DNA of 64,000 nucleotides from Methylophilus aquaticus (GCF_030769565.1 NZ_JAVCAP010000002.1:1-64000); one strand, 5' to 3'; counted from the stretch's first letter, positions 38,450 to 48,041 are shown. Notes: a model not told the origin generated them from the sequence alone. Made by a program: numbers and translations.

Positions 38450-38523
38450 ACCACAGAGACACTGGGGCACAGAGGTGAAACAAGTGGATTCTGACTTGCT
38501 CTGAGCCTCAGCGGCGCTGTGGT
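38450..38523. repeat. Imperfect palindromic repeat, copy B (fis-purH)
   Basis: The 25-nt arm at 38450-38474 (ACCACAGAGACACTGGGGCA then CAGAG) pairs with 38499-38523, 20 of 25 positions matching, around a 24-nt centre. The core CACTG(A/G)GGCACAGAG is shared with copy A. It could act as a weak terminator or be a mobile palindromic unit. Confidence 0.7.
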
Positions 38524-38534
38524 GAAGAAAAAGG

Positions 38535-38771
38535 TTATTCAAGACCGTATTGCGCCATTTTTTTGCGCAGGGTATTCCGATTGATGCCTAGCATATCCGC
38601 CGCTTTGCTCTGGTTTCCACCTACCTTGGTGAGCACATATTCAACCATGGGCTTTTCAATGCAGCCCAATACCATGTCATAAATGGCATGGGGTGGCTGA
38701 CCATCGAGATGGGTGAAATACTCGTCAAGCGATTCACGGATGGCGACACTGAGTTTGCAATCATTTTCCAT
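38535..38771 (-). CDS. fis: Fis family DNA-binding protein
   Basis: This 78-residue protein, shorter than E. coli Fis (98), has a C-terminal helix-turn-helix [20 protein letters not shown] typical of Fis and NtrC. Fis bends DNA and activates stable-RNA genes. Its ATG shares one base with the dusB stop (TAATG on the minus strand), so it is translated from the dusB-fis transcript, as in enterobacteria. Confidence 0.92.
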   Translation of the reverse strand: MENDCKLSVAIRESLDEYFTHLDGQPPHAIYDMVLGCIEKPMVEYVLTKVGGNQSKAADMLGINRNTLRKKMAQYGLE

Positions 38772-39799
38772 TATGCTGCTAACTCCTCGTCGATTGTGTC
38801 TTCGTGGTCTGCATACACCAGACGATCGTTTTTGGCTTTGAGTTCGGCAAAGAAGTCGTTGATCGCGTGGAGTTGCAGCTCAATCGTTTGCAAGGTATTC
38901 ATGTTGTGACGGAAAGCGGCAGAGCCTGCCAGCCCTTTGGTGTACCAGGAAATATGCTTGCGCGCGACGCGCATGCCGGTCAGGTCGCCATAAAATGCAT
39001 ATAAATCATGCAGGTGTTCCAGCATGACCTGATGAATTTCATCCACGGTAGGCGGCAACATGTGTTCGCCGGTCTTCAGGAAGTGTTCTGTTTCACGGAA
39101 AATCCAGGGGCGGCCTTGCGCGGCACGGCCGATCATGACGGCATCGGCCTTGGTGTAATCGAGTACAAACTTGGCTTTTTCCGGGGTGGTAATATCGCCA
39201 TTCGCTATCAGTGGAATCCGGATGGCTTGCTTGACTGCGGCAATCGTGTCGTATTCGGCATCCCCGTGGTACAGGTCGTTACGGGTACGTCCATGGATGG
39301 TCAGTGCCTGGATGCCAATGTCTTCCGCCATTCTGGCAATCTGGATAGCGTTGCGGTTTTGCCTGTCCCAGCCGGTGCGGATTTTCAAAGTGACGGGGAC
39401 ATCCACGGCATTGACGACGGCTTTGAGGATTTGTGAAACCAGTGGCTCGTCACGCAATAACGCTGAGCCGGCCATCACATTACATATTTTTTTGGCCGGG
39501 CAGCCCATGTTGATGTCGATGATCTGTGCGCCGTTGTCCACATTATGGCGGGCGGCTTCAGCCATCATGGCGGGTTCTGCGCCTGCAATTTGCACCGAAA
39601 TAGGACTGACTTCACCCTCGTGGTTGGCACGGCGTTTGGTTTTCTCGCTACCATATAGCAATGAGTTGGAGGTGACCATTTCAGACACGGCCAAGCCGGC
39701 CCCCATCTTTTTGCATAGCATGCGGAACGGGCGGTCAGTGACGCCTGCCATAGGGGCAACCACCAGATTGTTTTTCAGTTGATGTGGTCCGATGTGCAT
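38771..39799 (-). CDS. dusB: tRNA-dihydrouridine synthase B
   Basis: DusB is a flavoenzyme that reduces uridine to dihydrouridine in the tRNA D loop. The 342-residue protein has PMAGVTDRPFRML, the catalytic cysteine in NMGCPAKKI, KIRTGW, IHGRTRN and GRAAQGRPWIF. It heads the dusB-fis operon. A C-terminal tail (DHEDTIDEELAA) extends past the usual end. Confidence 0.95.
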   Translation of the reverse strand: MHIGPHQLKNNLVVAPMAGVTDRPFRMLCKKMGAGLAVSEMVTSNSLLYGSEKTKRRANHEGEVSPISVQIAGAEPAMMAEAARHNVDNGAQIIDINMGCPAKKICNVMAGSALLRDEPLVSQILKAVVNAVDVPVTLKIRTGWDRQNRNAIQIARMAEDIGIQALTIHGRTRNDLYHGDAEYDTIAAVKQAIRIPLIANGDITTPEKAKFVLDYTKADAVMIGRAAQGRPWIFRETEHFLKTGEHMLPPTVDEIHQVMLEHLHDLYAFYGDLTGMRVARKHISWYTKGLAGSAAFRHNMNTLQTIELQLHAINDFFAELKAKNDRLVYADHEDTIDEELAA

Positions 39800-39890
39800 G
39801 GTGTGAATTGTGGGGGCTATAAGTCGGTGAAAAGACTGACTATTTTACCTGCAAATCGGGACGCTGGGAATGTCTGGCTGTGTTTCTTGC

Positions 39891-40517
39891 TTATTTTTTA
39901 CGCAGACGGATGTGGGTGTCTATCAGTTGCATGGCGCGGTCACGAAACAGTGTGCCTTCCGTATCCTTGACCCACATGTGCAGTAATCCAGAGAAGAACA
40001 GGTGGGTGTCCATCGCCAGTTCCGCTGCGGTGACCTGGGTGCTGACCTGTCCGATTTTCTGGGCTTTGGTGTAGGTGAGTTCCATTTTGTGGACCAGTCC
40101 GCTGCAATTGCTCAGGATGGATTTGAGTACTTCGGCAAATTCATCCACGTACTCACACTTTGCCATCATCACTTCGTAGGTTTCGCGTGTGGTTTGGTCC
40201 TGGTCGAGTATTTGAATGGTGTTTTCAAGGTGTTTGCGGATTCTCCCCAGTGGGTCGGTACTGTTGTCTTCCAGTGATCCAAGTAATGTGTCGTCCATGC
40301 GGTCAATCAAAGGCAGGTAGACCTCCTCACGCATGGCATGAAACAGATCGGCTTTGTTTTGAAAGTGCCAGTACACCGCGCCGCGGGTGACGCCGGCATG
40401 TGATGCGATTTGCTCCAGACTCGTGCGGCTCACGCCTTTAAGCAGGAACATTTCGCGCGCTGCATTAATCAGGCGTTTGCGGGTCACTGCTGCATCTTCT
40501 TTCGTCTTACGTACCAT
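39891..40517 (-). CDS. TetR family repressor, AcrR-like
   Basis: This 208-residue protein starts MVRKTKEDAAVTRKRL, close to the AcrR start MARKTKQEA, and has the helix-turn-helix SLEQIASHAGVTRGAVYWHF (residues about 34-53). The rest is a helical ligand-binding domain. It is divergent from an RND efflux operon whose promoter carries an AcrR-like operator, so it very likely represses that operon and perhaps itself. A TTG start at 40538 is possible but adds residues the family lacks. Confidence 0.9.
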   Translation of the reverse strand: MVRKTKEDAAVTRKRLINAAREMFLLKGVSRTSLEQIASHAGVTRGAVYWHFQNKADLFHAMREEVYLPLIDRMDDTLLGSLEDNSTDPLGRIRKHLENTIQILDQDQTTRETYEVMMAKCEYVDEFAEVLKSILSNCSGLVHKMELTYTKAQKIGQVSTQVTAAELAMDTHLFFSGLLHMWVKDTEGTLFRDRAMQLIDTHIRLRKK

Positions 40518-40607
40518 AGCGTTGGATATTTCTTTCAAAAGTCATTGGTTGATCATTGAATTGATGTATGTTTGATGGAGGTTCATATAAATTTCTTGAA
40601 AAAGTCA

Positions 40608-40656
40608 TTTACATACATACATGTTTGTATATAATATACATCCAAGAGTGTATGTA
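40608..40656 (+). promoter_or_regulatory. RND operon promoter with AcrR-like operator
   Basis: TTTACA (40608-40613), a 16-nt spacer and TATAAT (40630-40635). Lying over it is the 24-bp site 40610-40633: its first nine bases TACATACAT equal those of the E. coli AcrR box as I recall it, and its last nine, TTGTATATA, differ at two positions. A second TACAT-N10-ATGTA pair spans 40637-40656. Binding would block polymerase directly. Confidence 0.75.
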
Positions 40657-40691
40657 ATGCAAGCTTAATTTATCAATGCAAAGAGGATAAC

Positions 40692-41870
40692 ATGTTGATT
40701 TCACGGACTATACAGCGCCGTCAGGCGTTTTTGCTGCTCACTTTGGGTGTGATGTTGAGTGCATGTGGCAAGTCTTCAAATGAGCAGCAAGCAGGGGCGG
40801 CTATGCCAGCCATGCCCGTGACAGTGCAAGCTGTGACTGCAGAAACTGTGCCTGTACAGACCGAAGTTGTCGCACAAACCGAAGGTGCAAAGCAGATTGA
40901 GGTTCGCCCGCGCGTGGGAGGCATTATCCTCAAGCGCTTGTATGAAGAAGGTGAGCCTGTGAAAGCGGGTAAGGATATGTTTTTGATTGATCCTGTGCCT
41001 TTCCAGTTACAGGTGGAGCAGGCGAAAGCATTGATTGCGCAACAAAAAGCGCGGATTGATCAAACAGCGCGTGAAGCTTTGCGTTTGAAAGGTTTGCTCG
41101 AAACGCGTTCCATCAGTCAGCGTGAGTATGATAATGCGACCTCAGACAGCTCTGTTGCCACTGCGACCATGTTGCAGTATCAGGCGCAGTTGCGTGAAGC
41201 CGAACTGAATTTGTCTTACACCCATGTAAAAGCGCCCGAAAACGGTATTGCCGGGCGTTTCGTGCTCTCGGAAGGGGCGTTGGCAAGTGCAAATACCACT
41301 TTGCTGAGTACTATTGTGCAGGTGTCTCCGATTTGGGTACGTTTTAGCCTGTCTGAATCCGACTTGATGACACTCGGCGGGCATTTGCGTCCCGGTCACG
41401 TGCAGGATGTCAGGCTGATTTTGGCTGACGGGGTTGAATATCCGCAGTCAGGCAGAATCAATTTTTCTGCCAGCCAGATTGACCCTGCACTGGGCACACA
41501 GCAACTGCGGGCAGAGTTTAAAAACAGCGACAACACCTTGTTGCCCGGTCAGTTTGTGCGTGTACGTCTAACGACTGGCAAGCGTGATGGAGTCTTTCTG
41601 ATTCCGCAAACAGCAGTATTGACTGGTCAGCAGGGCAAGTTTGTGTTTGTGGCTGAAAAAGACAAAGACGGCAAAACCATTGCATCGGTAAGACCTATTC
41701 AGGCCGGTGGCTGGTTCAATGACCGCTGGATTGTGCTTGATGGTTTGAAGGCGGGTGACCAGGTGATTATAGATAATCTGATCAAGGTGCGCCCGGGTGC
41801 GCCAGTGGCCCCGCATGCAGCTGATGCTGCCCCTGTCGTCGCGCCGGCGCAGCAAAAAACCAAAGCCTGA
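40692..41870 (+). CDS. RND efflux periplasmic adaptor (AcrA-like)
   Basis: This 392-residue membrane-fusion protein has a lipoprotein signal with LSACG (Cys25), a lipoyl-type half site (EVRPRVGGIILKRLYEEGEP), a helical hairpin (about 100-160), SYTHVKAPENGIAGR, and beta-barrel parts with RAEFKNSDNTLLPGQFVRV. It links the inner-membrane pump to the outer-membrane channel. GAGGA precedes the ATG. It is the first gene of the TetR-controlled efflux operon. Confidence 0.93.
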   Translation: MLISRTIQRRQAFLLLTLGVMLSACGKSSNEQQAGAAMPAMPVTVQAVTAETVPVQTEVVAQTEGAKQIEVRPRVGGIILKRLYEEGEPVKAGKDMFLIDPVPFQLQVEQAKALIAQQKARIDQTAREALRLKGLLETRSISQREYDNATSDSSVATATMLQYQAQLREAELNLSYTHVKAPENGIAGRFVLSEGALASANTTLLSTIVQVSPIWVRFSLSESDLMTLGGHLRPGHVQDVRLILADGVEYPQSGRINFSASQIDPALGTQQLRAEFKNSDNTLLPGQFVRVRLTTGKRDGVFLIPQTAVLTGQQGKFVFVAEKDKDGKTIASVRPIQAGGWFNDRWIVLDGLKAGDQVIIDNLIKVRPGAPVAPHAADAAPVVAPAQQKTKA

Positions 41871-41919
41871 TGCTATTGGCAAGCGCTTAAATGAGTTTTC
41901 TATTTAACTATATTATCAG

Positions 41920-41944
41920 GGGCCTGATGTCAGAAATCAGGCCC
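41920..41944 (+). other. Hairpin between the adaptor and pump genes
   Basis: GGGCCTGAT (41920-41928) pairs with ATCAGGCCC (41936-41944) over a 7-nt loop. There is no T run, so it is not a standard terminator. It may protect mRNA or set the relative expression of adaptor and pump. Confidence 0.5.
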
Positions 41945-41961
41945 GTCTCAGGGAAAACGAT

Positions 41962-44900
41962 ATGACCCGATTTTTTATCACACGCCCGATTTTTGCCAGC
42001 GTGCTGTCTATCATCATCGTCTTGGCGGGGTTAGCGGCGGCATTTAAGTTGCCGATTGCGCAATACCCGCAAATTGCACCGCCTACGGTTTTGATTACCG
42101 CCAGCTATCCTGGCGCCAGTGCCGACACGTTGTCTAAAACTGTGGCCGCACCGATTGAAGAGCAGTTAAGCGGCGTCGAAAACCTGCTGTACTTTAACTC
42201 CAGTTCTGACAGTAGCGGCACCTTGACCATCACCGCCACGTTTGACGTGGGCACCGATGTTAACCAGGCAACATTCAACGTCAGCAACCGTGTCAATATT
42301 GCATTGCCGCGCTTGCCGGAAGATGTACGCCGTACCGGCGTGGTGGTGCAAAAGCGCTCAAATGACATTTTGCTGGTGGTCATGCTGACTTCAAAAAACA
42401 AAGACCATAACCGCTTGTTTTTAAGCAACTATGCAACTTTGAACCTGCTCGATGAATTCAAACGCATTAAAGGCGTGGGTGATGTCACTATTTTTGGCGG
42501 CCAGGATTACTCGATGCGCGTCTGGTTGCGTCCAGATCGTATGGCGCAATTGGGCATCTCAACCAGTGATGTTTCTGCTGCCATCAGCGCGCAAAATGCG
42601 CAATATGCGGCGGGTAAAATTGGTGCAGAGCCAGCCCCCGCCAGTCAGCAACTTGCATTTACTGTCACTGCCAAAGGGCGTCTGATTGATCCTGAAGAGT
42701 TCGGTAATATCATTCTGCGTGCACAGGGCCCAAATGGTGTGTTGCGTTTAAAAGATGTGGCCCGTATTGAGTTGGGTGCGCAAAGTTATAACGTGGCTTC
42801 AGCGCTGGATGGTCAGGCGGGTGTGGCGATGCCCATCTTCTTGCAGACCGGCGCCAATGCACTGGATACCGCAGAGGCCATCAAGGCCAGGGTAGAGGAG
42901 TTGAAAGCCAAGTTTCCCGAGGGCATGGAGTACAACATTCCTTACGATACCAGTGATTTTGTGAAAGCGACGATCAAGGAGGTGTTTCATACCTTTGGTG
43001 AAGCGCTGATTCTGGTGGTGCTGGTGGTTTTCCTGTTCCTGCAAAGCTGGCGCGCAACCCTGATTCCTATGATTGCAGTGCCGATCTCGATTATCGGTAC
43101 CTTTGCCGGGCTATACCTGTTTGGTTTTTCAATTAATCTGCTGACCCTGTTTGCCATGATTCTGGCCATCGGGATTGTGGTGGACGATGCGATTGTCGTG
43201 TTGGAAAACACCGAACGGTTGATGAAAGAAGAAGGCCTGAGTCCGCTACATGCTGCCATCAAGTCTATTGCGCAGGTGCAGGCCGCGGTGGTGGCGATTG
43301 TGCTGGTATTGTGCGCGGTATTTGTGCCGGTGGCTTTCCAGGGCGGGATTGCCGGTGAGTTATATCGTCAGTTTGCGGTGACTGTGGCCATTTCTGTCGT
43401 AATTTCAGGGGTAGTAGCACTCACGCTCACTCCAGCATTGTGTTCGATGATTTTGAAAAGCAGTCATCATGAAAATGCTTTTTTCAGAAAATTTAACCAG
43501 GGCTTTAGTCGTTTGACCAACCTGTATACCGGTACGGTCAAGCTCACCCTGCGTCATAAAATCATTGGTGCCGTGGTCTTTGCCAGCATGCTGGTGGTGA
43601 TGATTTTCCTGTTCCGCACTGTGCCTGGGGGCTTTGTACCACCAGAAGACCAGGGGTATGTGATTAGTATTGTCGTGATGCCTGATGGGGCCACACTGAA
43701 ACGGACATCGCAAACCACAGAAAATATTCGTGCTGCTGTGGCGCAAGATCCAGCGACTGCGCACGAATTTGCGGTGAATGGCTTTGAGTTGCTGACAGGG
43801 GCCAATAAAACCAATGCTGCAACCATGTTTGTGCGGATGAAGGACTGGGACGCGCGGACCACCAATGCCGACCAGATGGTGGGCAAGTTGATTGGCATCG
43901 GCATGAGCCAGCCAGACGGCATGGGCTTTGCGGTGAACCCGCCGGCCATCCGCGGCCTTGGTTCTGCCGGTGGTTTTGAGGTGTACGTACAAAGCCACGG
44001 TGATACTGATCCGATCAAGCTTGCACAAGTCATGAATAACTTTATGGATGCCATGCGGGCAGATCCCAAGCTGACTGGCATTAACAGCTTCTTCCGTCCC
44101 ACGGTGCCGCAGTTATTTATCGAGGTGGATGAGGCCAAGGCCTTGACGCAGAACGTGCGTATTGCTGATATTTACGCCACCTTGCAAAGCACCATGGGTT
44201 CCTTGTATGTCAATGACTTTAACCGCAACGGCCGCACCTATCGCGTGCAATTGCAGGCTGAAGCCGCATACCGTATGAATCCGGAGGATCTGGGTAAAGT
44301 TTACGTGCGTAGCCAGCCGACGGAGGATAACCCTAATGGCAACATGATCCCGATGTCAGCGCTGGCCAAGGTGAGCAATATCGTGGGCGCCGAGCAGCTG
44401 GAGCGTTACAACGGTTTGCTCTCCGCCAAGGTGTTTGGCAGTGGCGCGCAGGGCGTAAGCTCGGGTGATGCCATCAAGCTGGTGGAAAAAATTGCCAAAG
44501 AAAACCTGCCGGATGGCTACCAGATTGCCTGGACCGGTCAGGCTTATCAGGAAAAGCGGACAGGCTCTGCTGCGCTGGTGGCATTTGGTTTCGCCACGAT
44601 TATGGTGTTCCTGATCCTGGCCGCGCAGTTTGAAACCTGGGCATTGCCATTGGCAGTGATTATGGCGATTCCATTTGCGATGACCGGTGCCTTGATTGCA
44701 GTGCTGACACGCGGTATGAACAACGATATTTACTTCCAGATTGGCTTGATCACGCTGATTGGCCTGGCGGCTAAAAACGCCATTCTGATTGTGGAATTTG
44801 CCTCGCAGAAAATGGAAGAAGGCATGCCATTGGCCGAAGCTGCACTCGAAGCAGCACGCTTGCGTTTCAGGCCGATCGTGATGACCTCAATGGCATTTGT

Positions 44901-45096
44901 ATTAGGGATTATTCCGCTGGTATTTGCCACTGGGGCCGGTGCGGCAGCACGCCAATCCATGGGTACGGGTGTGTTTGGCGGTATGTTGCTGGCCACTTTT
45001 GTTGCCACTATCTTTATCCCATTATTCTTTACCTGGTTGACCAACGAGAAAAAAGTGCGTCACCACGGACATGTTGAAGAAGAGGAAGCGGTATGA
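41962..45096 (+). CDS. RND efflux pump, inner-membrane subunit (AcrB-like, HAE1)
   Basis: This 1044-residue proton-driven multidrug pump has twelve membrane segments and two large periplasmic loops. It starts MTRFFITRPIFASVLSIIIV. The proton-relay acids are in GIVVDDAIVVLENTERLM (TM4) and the lysine in GLAAKNAILIVEFA (TM10). Length and sequence fit the HAE1 group (AcrB 1049). The TGA stop overlaps the start of the outer-membrane factor gene as ATGA. Substrates are not predictable from sequence. Confidence 0.96.
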   Translation: MTRFFITRPIFASVLSIIIVLAGLAAAFKLPIAQYPQIAPPTVLITASYPGASADTLSKTVAAPIEEQLSGVENLLYFNSSSDSSGTLTITATFDVGTDVNQATFNVSNRVNIALPRLPEDVRRTGVVVQKRSNDILLVVMLTSKNKDHNRLFLSNYATLNLLDEFKRIKGVGDVTIFGGQDYSMRVWLRPDRMAQLGISTSDVSAAISAQNAQYAAGKIGAEPAPASQQLAFTVTAKGRLIDPEEFGNIILRAQGPNGVLRLKDVARIELGAQSYNVASALDGQAGVAMPIFLQTGANALDTAEAIKARVEELKAKFPEGMEYNIPYDTSDFVKATIKEVFHTFGEALILVVLVVFLFLQSWRATLIPMIAVPISIIGTFAGLYLFGFSINLLTLFAMILAIGIVVDDAIVVLENTERLMKEEGLSPLHAAIKSIAQVQAAVVAIVLVLCAVFVPVAFQGGIAGELYRQFAVTVAISVVISGVVALTLTPALCSMILKSSHHENAFFRKFNQGFSRLTNLYTGTVKLTLRHKIIGAVVFASMLVVMIFLFRTVPGGFVPPEDQGYVISIVVMPDGATLKRTSQTTENIRAAVAQDPATAHEFAVNGFELLTGANKTNAATMFVRMKDWDARTTNADQMVGKLIGIGMSQPDGMGFAVNPPAIRGLGSAGGFEVYVQSHGDTDPIKLAQVMNNFMDAMRADPKLTGINSFFRPTVPQLFIEVDEAKALTQNVRIADIYATLQSTMGSLYVNDFNRNGRTYRVQLQAEAAYRMNPEDLGKVYVRSQPTEDNPNGNMIPMSALAKVSNIVGAEQLERYNGLLSAKVFGSGAQGVSSGDAIKLVEKIAKENLPDGYQIAWTGQAYQEKRTGSAALVAFGFATIMVFLILAAQFETWALPLAVIMAIPFAMTGALIAVLTRGMNNDIYFQIGLITLIGLAAKNAILIVEFASQKMEEGMPLAEAALEAARLRFRPIVMTSMAFVLGIIPLVFATGAGAAARQSMGTGVFGGMLLATFVATIFIPLFFTWLTNEKKVRHHGHVEEEEAV

Positions 45097-46547
45097 AACC
45101 GACACTATTAAAACCGATGCGCCAGGCGCTGATGCTGGGTTTGCTAACAACCATGCTGGCTGGTTGTCAGTTACTTGGCCCGATGTATTCACGTCCGGAA
45201 TCTACGTTGCCAGCGCAATTCGATAGCCATCCCGGTGTGGCAACGAGTGCAGAGCAGCAACAGGCACTACAAAAGTGGTGGACATTGTTTAATGACAGTA
45301 CGCTCAATAGCCTGATTGAAACTGCGCTGGAAAAGAATACCAATATACAGCTAGCGGTGGCCAGAATTGAAGAGGCCGATGCACAAGCACAGGAAATTGG
45401 TGCCAATATCCTGCCGTCAGTCACGCTGGATGGTTCTGGTGTCCGCAATCGCGTCACTGAATCTGGTATTTTTCCCGTATTTGGGGAGAATCCACGCAAA
45501 ACTTATAAAATTGGCTTGAACAGTAGCGTAGAGCTCGACTTCTGGGGCAAGTTACGGCGTGCAAATGAAAGTGCTCGCGCCAGCTTGCTGGCGACAAATT
45601 ACGCCAAAGAAGCTGTGTACTGGTCCACTTCCAGTCTGGTGGTTAATCACTATGTGATGATCCGCAGTCTTGATGCGCAGTTGGATGTGAATACAGAAAA
45701 TCTGAGAACAGCACAGGATAGTCTGGACTTGGCAAGACGTCGTGTAGAAGGCGGCGTTGCCACGGTTCTGGATGCGCATCAGGCCGAGTTGGTGGTGACC
45801 ACATTACAATCGCAAAAGCTGGACCTGGAACGTTTACGTGCGTTGAGTGAGCATCAGTTGGGCTTCCTGACCAATGATCTGGGCTTGCAGATCGCCAAGG
45901 TTGACCGTGCGTTTTTGCCAGTTGCACCGACCGTTCCAGCCGGACTGCCTTCCGAACTGATGGAAGCACGACCAGATGTGCGTCAGGCCGAGCAGACGTT
46001 GGTGGCGGCAAATGCCAATATCGGGGTAGCCAAAGCTAATCTGTATCCGAGCATTTCGTTGACGGCAGCCTATGGTGGTGAAAGTATTGCGCTGAATAAC
46101 CTGCTGAAAGCACCTGCGCGTGTCTGGTCGCTGGGCACGGCGCTGACCTTGCCAATTTTTGACGGAGGCCGCTTGAAAGCCAGAGTGGCACAAGCAAATG
46201 CCAAACAGAAACAGGCCGTGGTCAGTTATCAGAGCGCCTTGCAAACTGCGTTTACCGAAGTCAATGATGCGCTGGTGGGTACACGTCAGTATCGCGCGCA
46301 GGAAACAGTGGCGGAATCCAAGCAACAGATCACCGCCAATATTCTGCAGATTTCTCAAAACCGCTATCAGGCTGGATACTCTGGCTATCTGGAAGTGCTG
46401 GATGCGCAGCGCAACCACAACGAGGCGACACAAGCCTTTGTACAGAGCCGCCAAAACACACTCACAGCCACCATCTCTCTCTTTAAAGCATTGGGTGGCG
46501 GCTGGAACCCTGAGGCACTGAAAGAAAAATCGGCTGCGGCAAAATAA
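45093..46547 (+). CDS. Outer-membrane efflux lipoprotein (OprM/NodT type)
   Basis: This 484-residue TolC-superfamily protein has a lipobox MLAGC (Cys25), GPMYSRPES following, and the duplicated helical hairpin typical of the family, with ARPDVRQAEQTLVAANANIG and LTLPIFDGGRLKARV. It forms the trimeric exit channel for the pump encoded just upstream and overlaps it by four bases. A repeat element begins directly at its stop. Confidence 0.94.
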   Translation: MKPTLLKPMRQALMLGLLTTMLAGCQLLGPMYSRPESTLPAQFDSHPGVATSAEQQQALQKWWTLFNDSTLNSLIETALEKNTNIQLAVARIEEADAQAQEIGANILPSVTLDGSGVRNRVTESGIFPVFGENPRKTYKIGLNSSVELDFWGKLRRANESARASLLATNYAKEAVYWSTSSLVVNHYVMIRSLDAQLDVNTENLRTAQDSLDLARRRVEGGVATVLDAHQAELVVTTLQSQKLDLERLRALSEHQLGFLTNDLGLQIAKVDRAFLPVAPTVPAGLPSELMEARPDVRQAEQTLVAANANIGVAKANLYPSISLTAAYGGESIALNNLLKAPARVWSLGTALTLPIFDGGRLKARVAQANAKQKQAVVSYQSALQTAFTEVNDALVGTRQYRAQETVAESKQQITANILQISQNRYQAGYSGYLEVLDAQRNHNEATQAFVQSRQNTLTATISLFKALGGGWNPEALKEKSAAAK

Positions 46548-46649
46548 GTTTAGAAGAGACTTTTGCATGCATCAAAGTAGATCCTGAAAGCGATTAATTC
46601 TTTTGTTAAAATTGTCTCTTGTTTAGTTTGTGCAAAAGTCTCTTTAAAC
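46548..46649. repeat. MITE-like element with terminal inverted repeats
   Basis: AGAGACTTTTGCA (46555-46567) and its exact reverse complement (46631-46643) bound a 63-nt centre. The match extends outward with one gap (GTTTAGA.. and ..TTTAAAC). The ends resemble IS5/IS1031-type termini (GAGAC-TTTGCA, from memory). There is no room for a transposase and no clear target duplication (TAG versus TAA). Confidence 0.6.
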
Positions 46650-46666
46650 TAATCATTGCCAGAGGT

Positions 46667-46700
46667 GGCCGGAAGACGTCATGCGTTTTCCGGCCTTTTT
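46667..46700 (+). terminator. Terminator of the RND efflux operon
   Basis: GGCCGGAA (46667-46674) pairs with TTCCGGCC (46688-46695) over a 13-nt loop and is followed by five T. It lies beyond the inverted-repeat element and before the MHS transporter gene. Confidence 0.75.
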
Positions 46701-46744
46701 ATTTACGTTTTGCAAAAACGCTTGTACGCAGATAACATGCTGCG

Positions 46745-48016
46745 ATGTCAACGCCATCTCTTAGTCGCATCGCTTTTGCCAGCTTTATTGGCACAGCGAT
46801 TGAATTTTACGATTTTTATATTTATGCCATGGCGGCTGCGCTGGTCATTGGCGAAGTGTTCTTCCCGCCTGGTGATCCGGCAGCACAATCGCTCAACGCT
46901 TTACTCACTTTTGGACTGGCATTTATCGCCAGGCCGCTGGGGGCTATTCTGTTTGGCCACTTTGGCGACAAGGTAGGGCGCAAATCAACCCTTGCGACCT
47001 CTTTGCTGGTCATGGGCGTTTCTACCCTGTTGATTGGCATGTTGCCGGGCTATCACACAATGGGTGTGTGGGCCCCTGTATTGCTGTGCGTACTGCGCTT
47101 TGCCCAAGGCCTGGGTCTGGGCGGTGAATGGGGGGGTGCCGCCTTGCTGGCCACAGAATATGCGCCAGCGGGCAAGCGCGGCTGGTATGGCATGTTTCCA
47201 CAACTGGGGCCTTCAGTCGGGTTTTTACTGGCCACGCTGACGTTTCTTGGGTTGACCCTGGGGCTGACGGATGCACAGTTTAGACACTGGGGATGGCGAG
47301 TGCCGTTTATTGCCAGTGCCGGCCTAGTGATGATCGGCTGGTATGTGCGTTTTAAGCTGGCAGAAACGCCCGCATTTTCGGCAGCCGTGCATCAGCAGCA
47401 TATTCATCGCTGGCCGCTACAGGCATTGCTCTCGCAACATGGGCGCAGCATTGTGCTGGGCGCATTGGCAATGGGGGTCTGCTATCACCTGTTTTACACT
47501 GCCACGGTATTTTGCCTCAATTACGGCACGCATGCCTTGCATATCGCCAGGCCGCAGTTTCTTGGCATGTTGTGTGTGGCCGTTATTGGCATGGCCATTG
47601 CAACGCCATGGTCTGCCTGGCTTTCTGATCGCCACGGCCGCACCCCGGTATTGTTGGTCGGTGGCCTGCTGGCGGCAGGCCTCGGCTTTTTCATGGACGA
47701 TATGATGGGGAGCGAAAGTGTGTTTCGTATTACCCTGTTTTTATTTTTATCCTTGTTTCTCATGGGCGTGACTTTTTCCCCTATGGGCGCATTTTTACCA
47801 GAACAGTTTCCAGTGGCTGTCCGCTATAGTGGTGCTGGACTCAGTTATCAACTGGGCGGCATTCTGGGGGCTTCATTTGCACCACCAGTTGCACAGTATT
47901 TAAGTATTCAGGGTGGTTTGTCATGGGTTGGCGGTTATATGTCAGGCATGGCACTACTCAGTGTGGGTGCAGTCTGGCTGATGCGGTCACAACGACCACA
48001 GCCGCAGCAGGTATAA
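46745..48016 (+). CDS. MHS-type major facilitator transporter
   Basis: This 423-residue protein has twelve membrane segments. The N-terminus has [20 protein letters not shown] and the loop [13 protein letters not shown], then [21 protein letters not shown], all marks of the metabolite:proton symporter group that includes KgtP, ShiA and ProP. The substrate is unknown, with an organic acid or betaine most likely by family. No clear ribosome binding site is seen before ATG 46745. Confidence 0.87.
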   Translation: MSTPSLSRIAFASFIGTAIEFYDFYIYAMAAALVIGEVFFPPGDPAAQSLNALLTFGLAFIARPLGAILFGHFGDKVGRKSTLATSLLVMGVSTLLIGMLPGYHTMGVWAPVLLCVLRFAQGLGLGGEWGGAALLATEYAPAGKRGWYGMFPQLGPSVGFLLATLTFLGLTLGLTDAQFRHWGWRVPFIASAGLVMIGWYVRFKLAETPAFSAAVHQQHIHRWPLQALLSQHGRSIVLGALAMGVCYHLFYTATVFCLNYGTHALHIARPQFLGMLCVAVIGMAIATPWSAWLSDRHGRTPVLLVGGLLAAGLGFFMDDMMGSESVFRITLFLFLSLFLMGVTFSPMGAFLPEQFPVAVRYSGAGLSYQLGGILGASFAPPVAQYLSIQGGLSWVGGYMSGMALLSVGAVWLMRSQRPQPQQV

Positions 48017-48017
48017 T
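48012..48017 (+). promoter_or_regulatory. Possible -10 box ahead of lgt
   Basis: A perfect TATAAT (48012-48017) includes the stop codon of the MHS transporter and lies about 25 nt before the lgt start. No good -35 hexamer is found at 16-18 nt upstream, so this is tentative. Confidence 0.3.
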
Positions 48018-48041
48018 GCAATTTTTTTGATGGTAGCGCTT

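Noticed and set aside
42105-46568. Many long minus-strand frames under the efflux operon
   Set aside because: They mirror the coding strand of the pump and channel genes and none has a start signal or family features.
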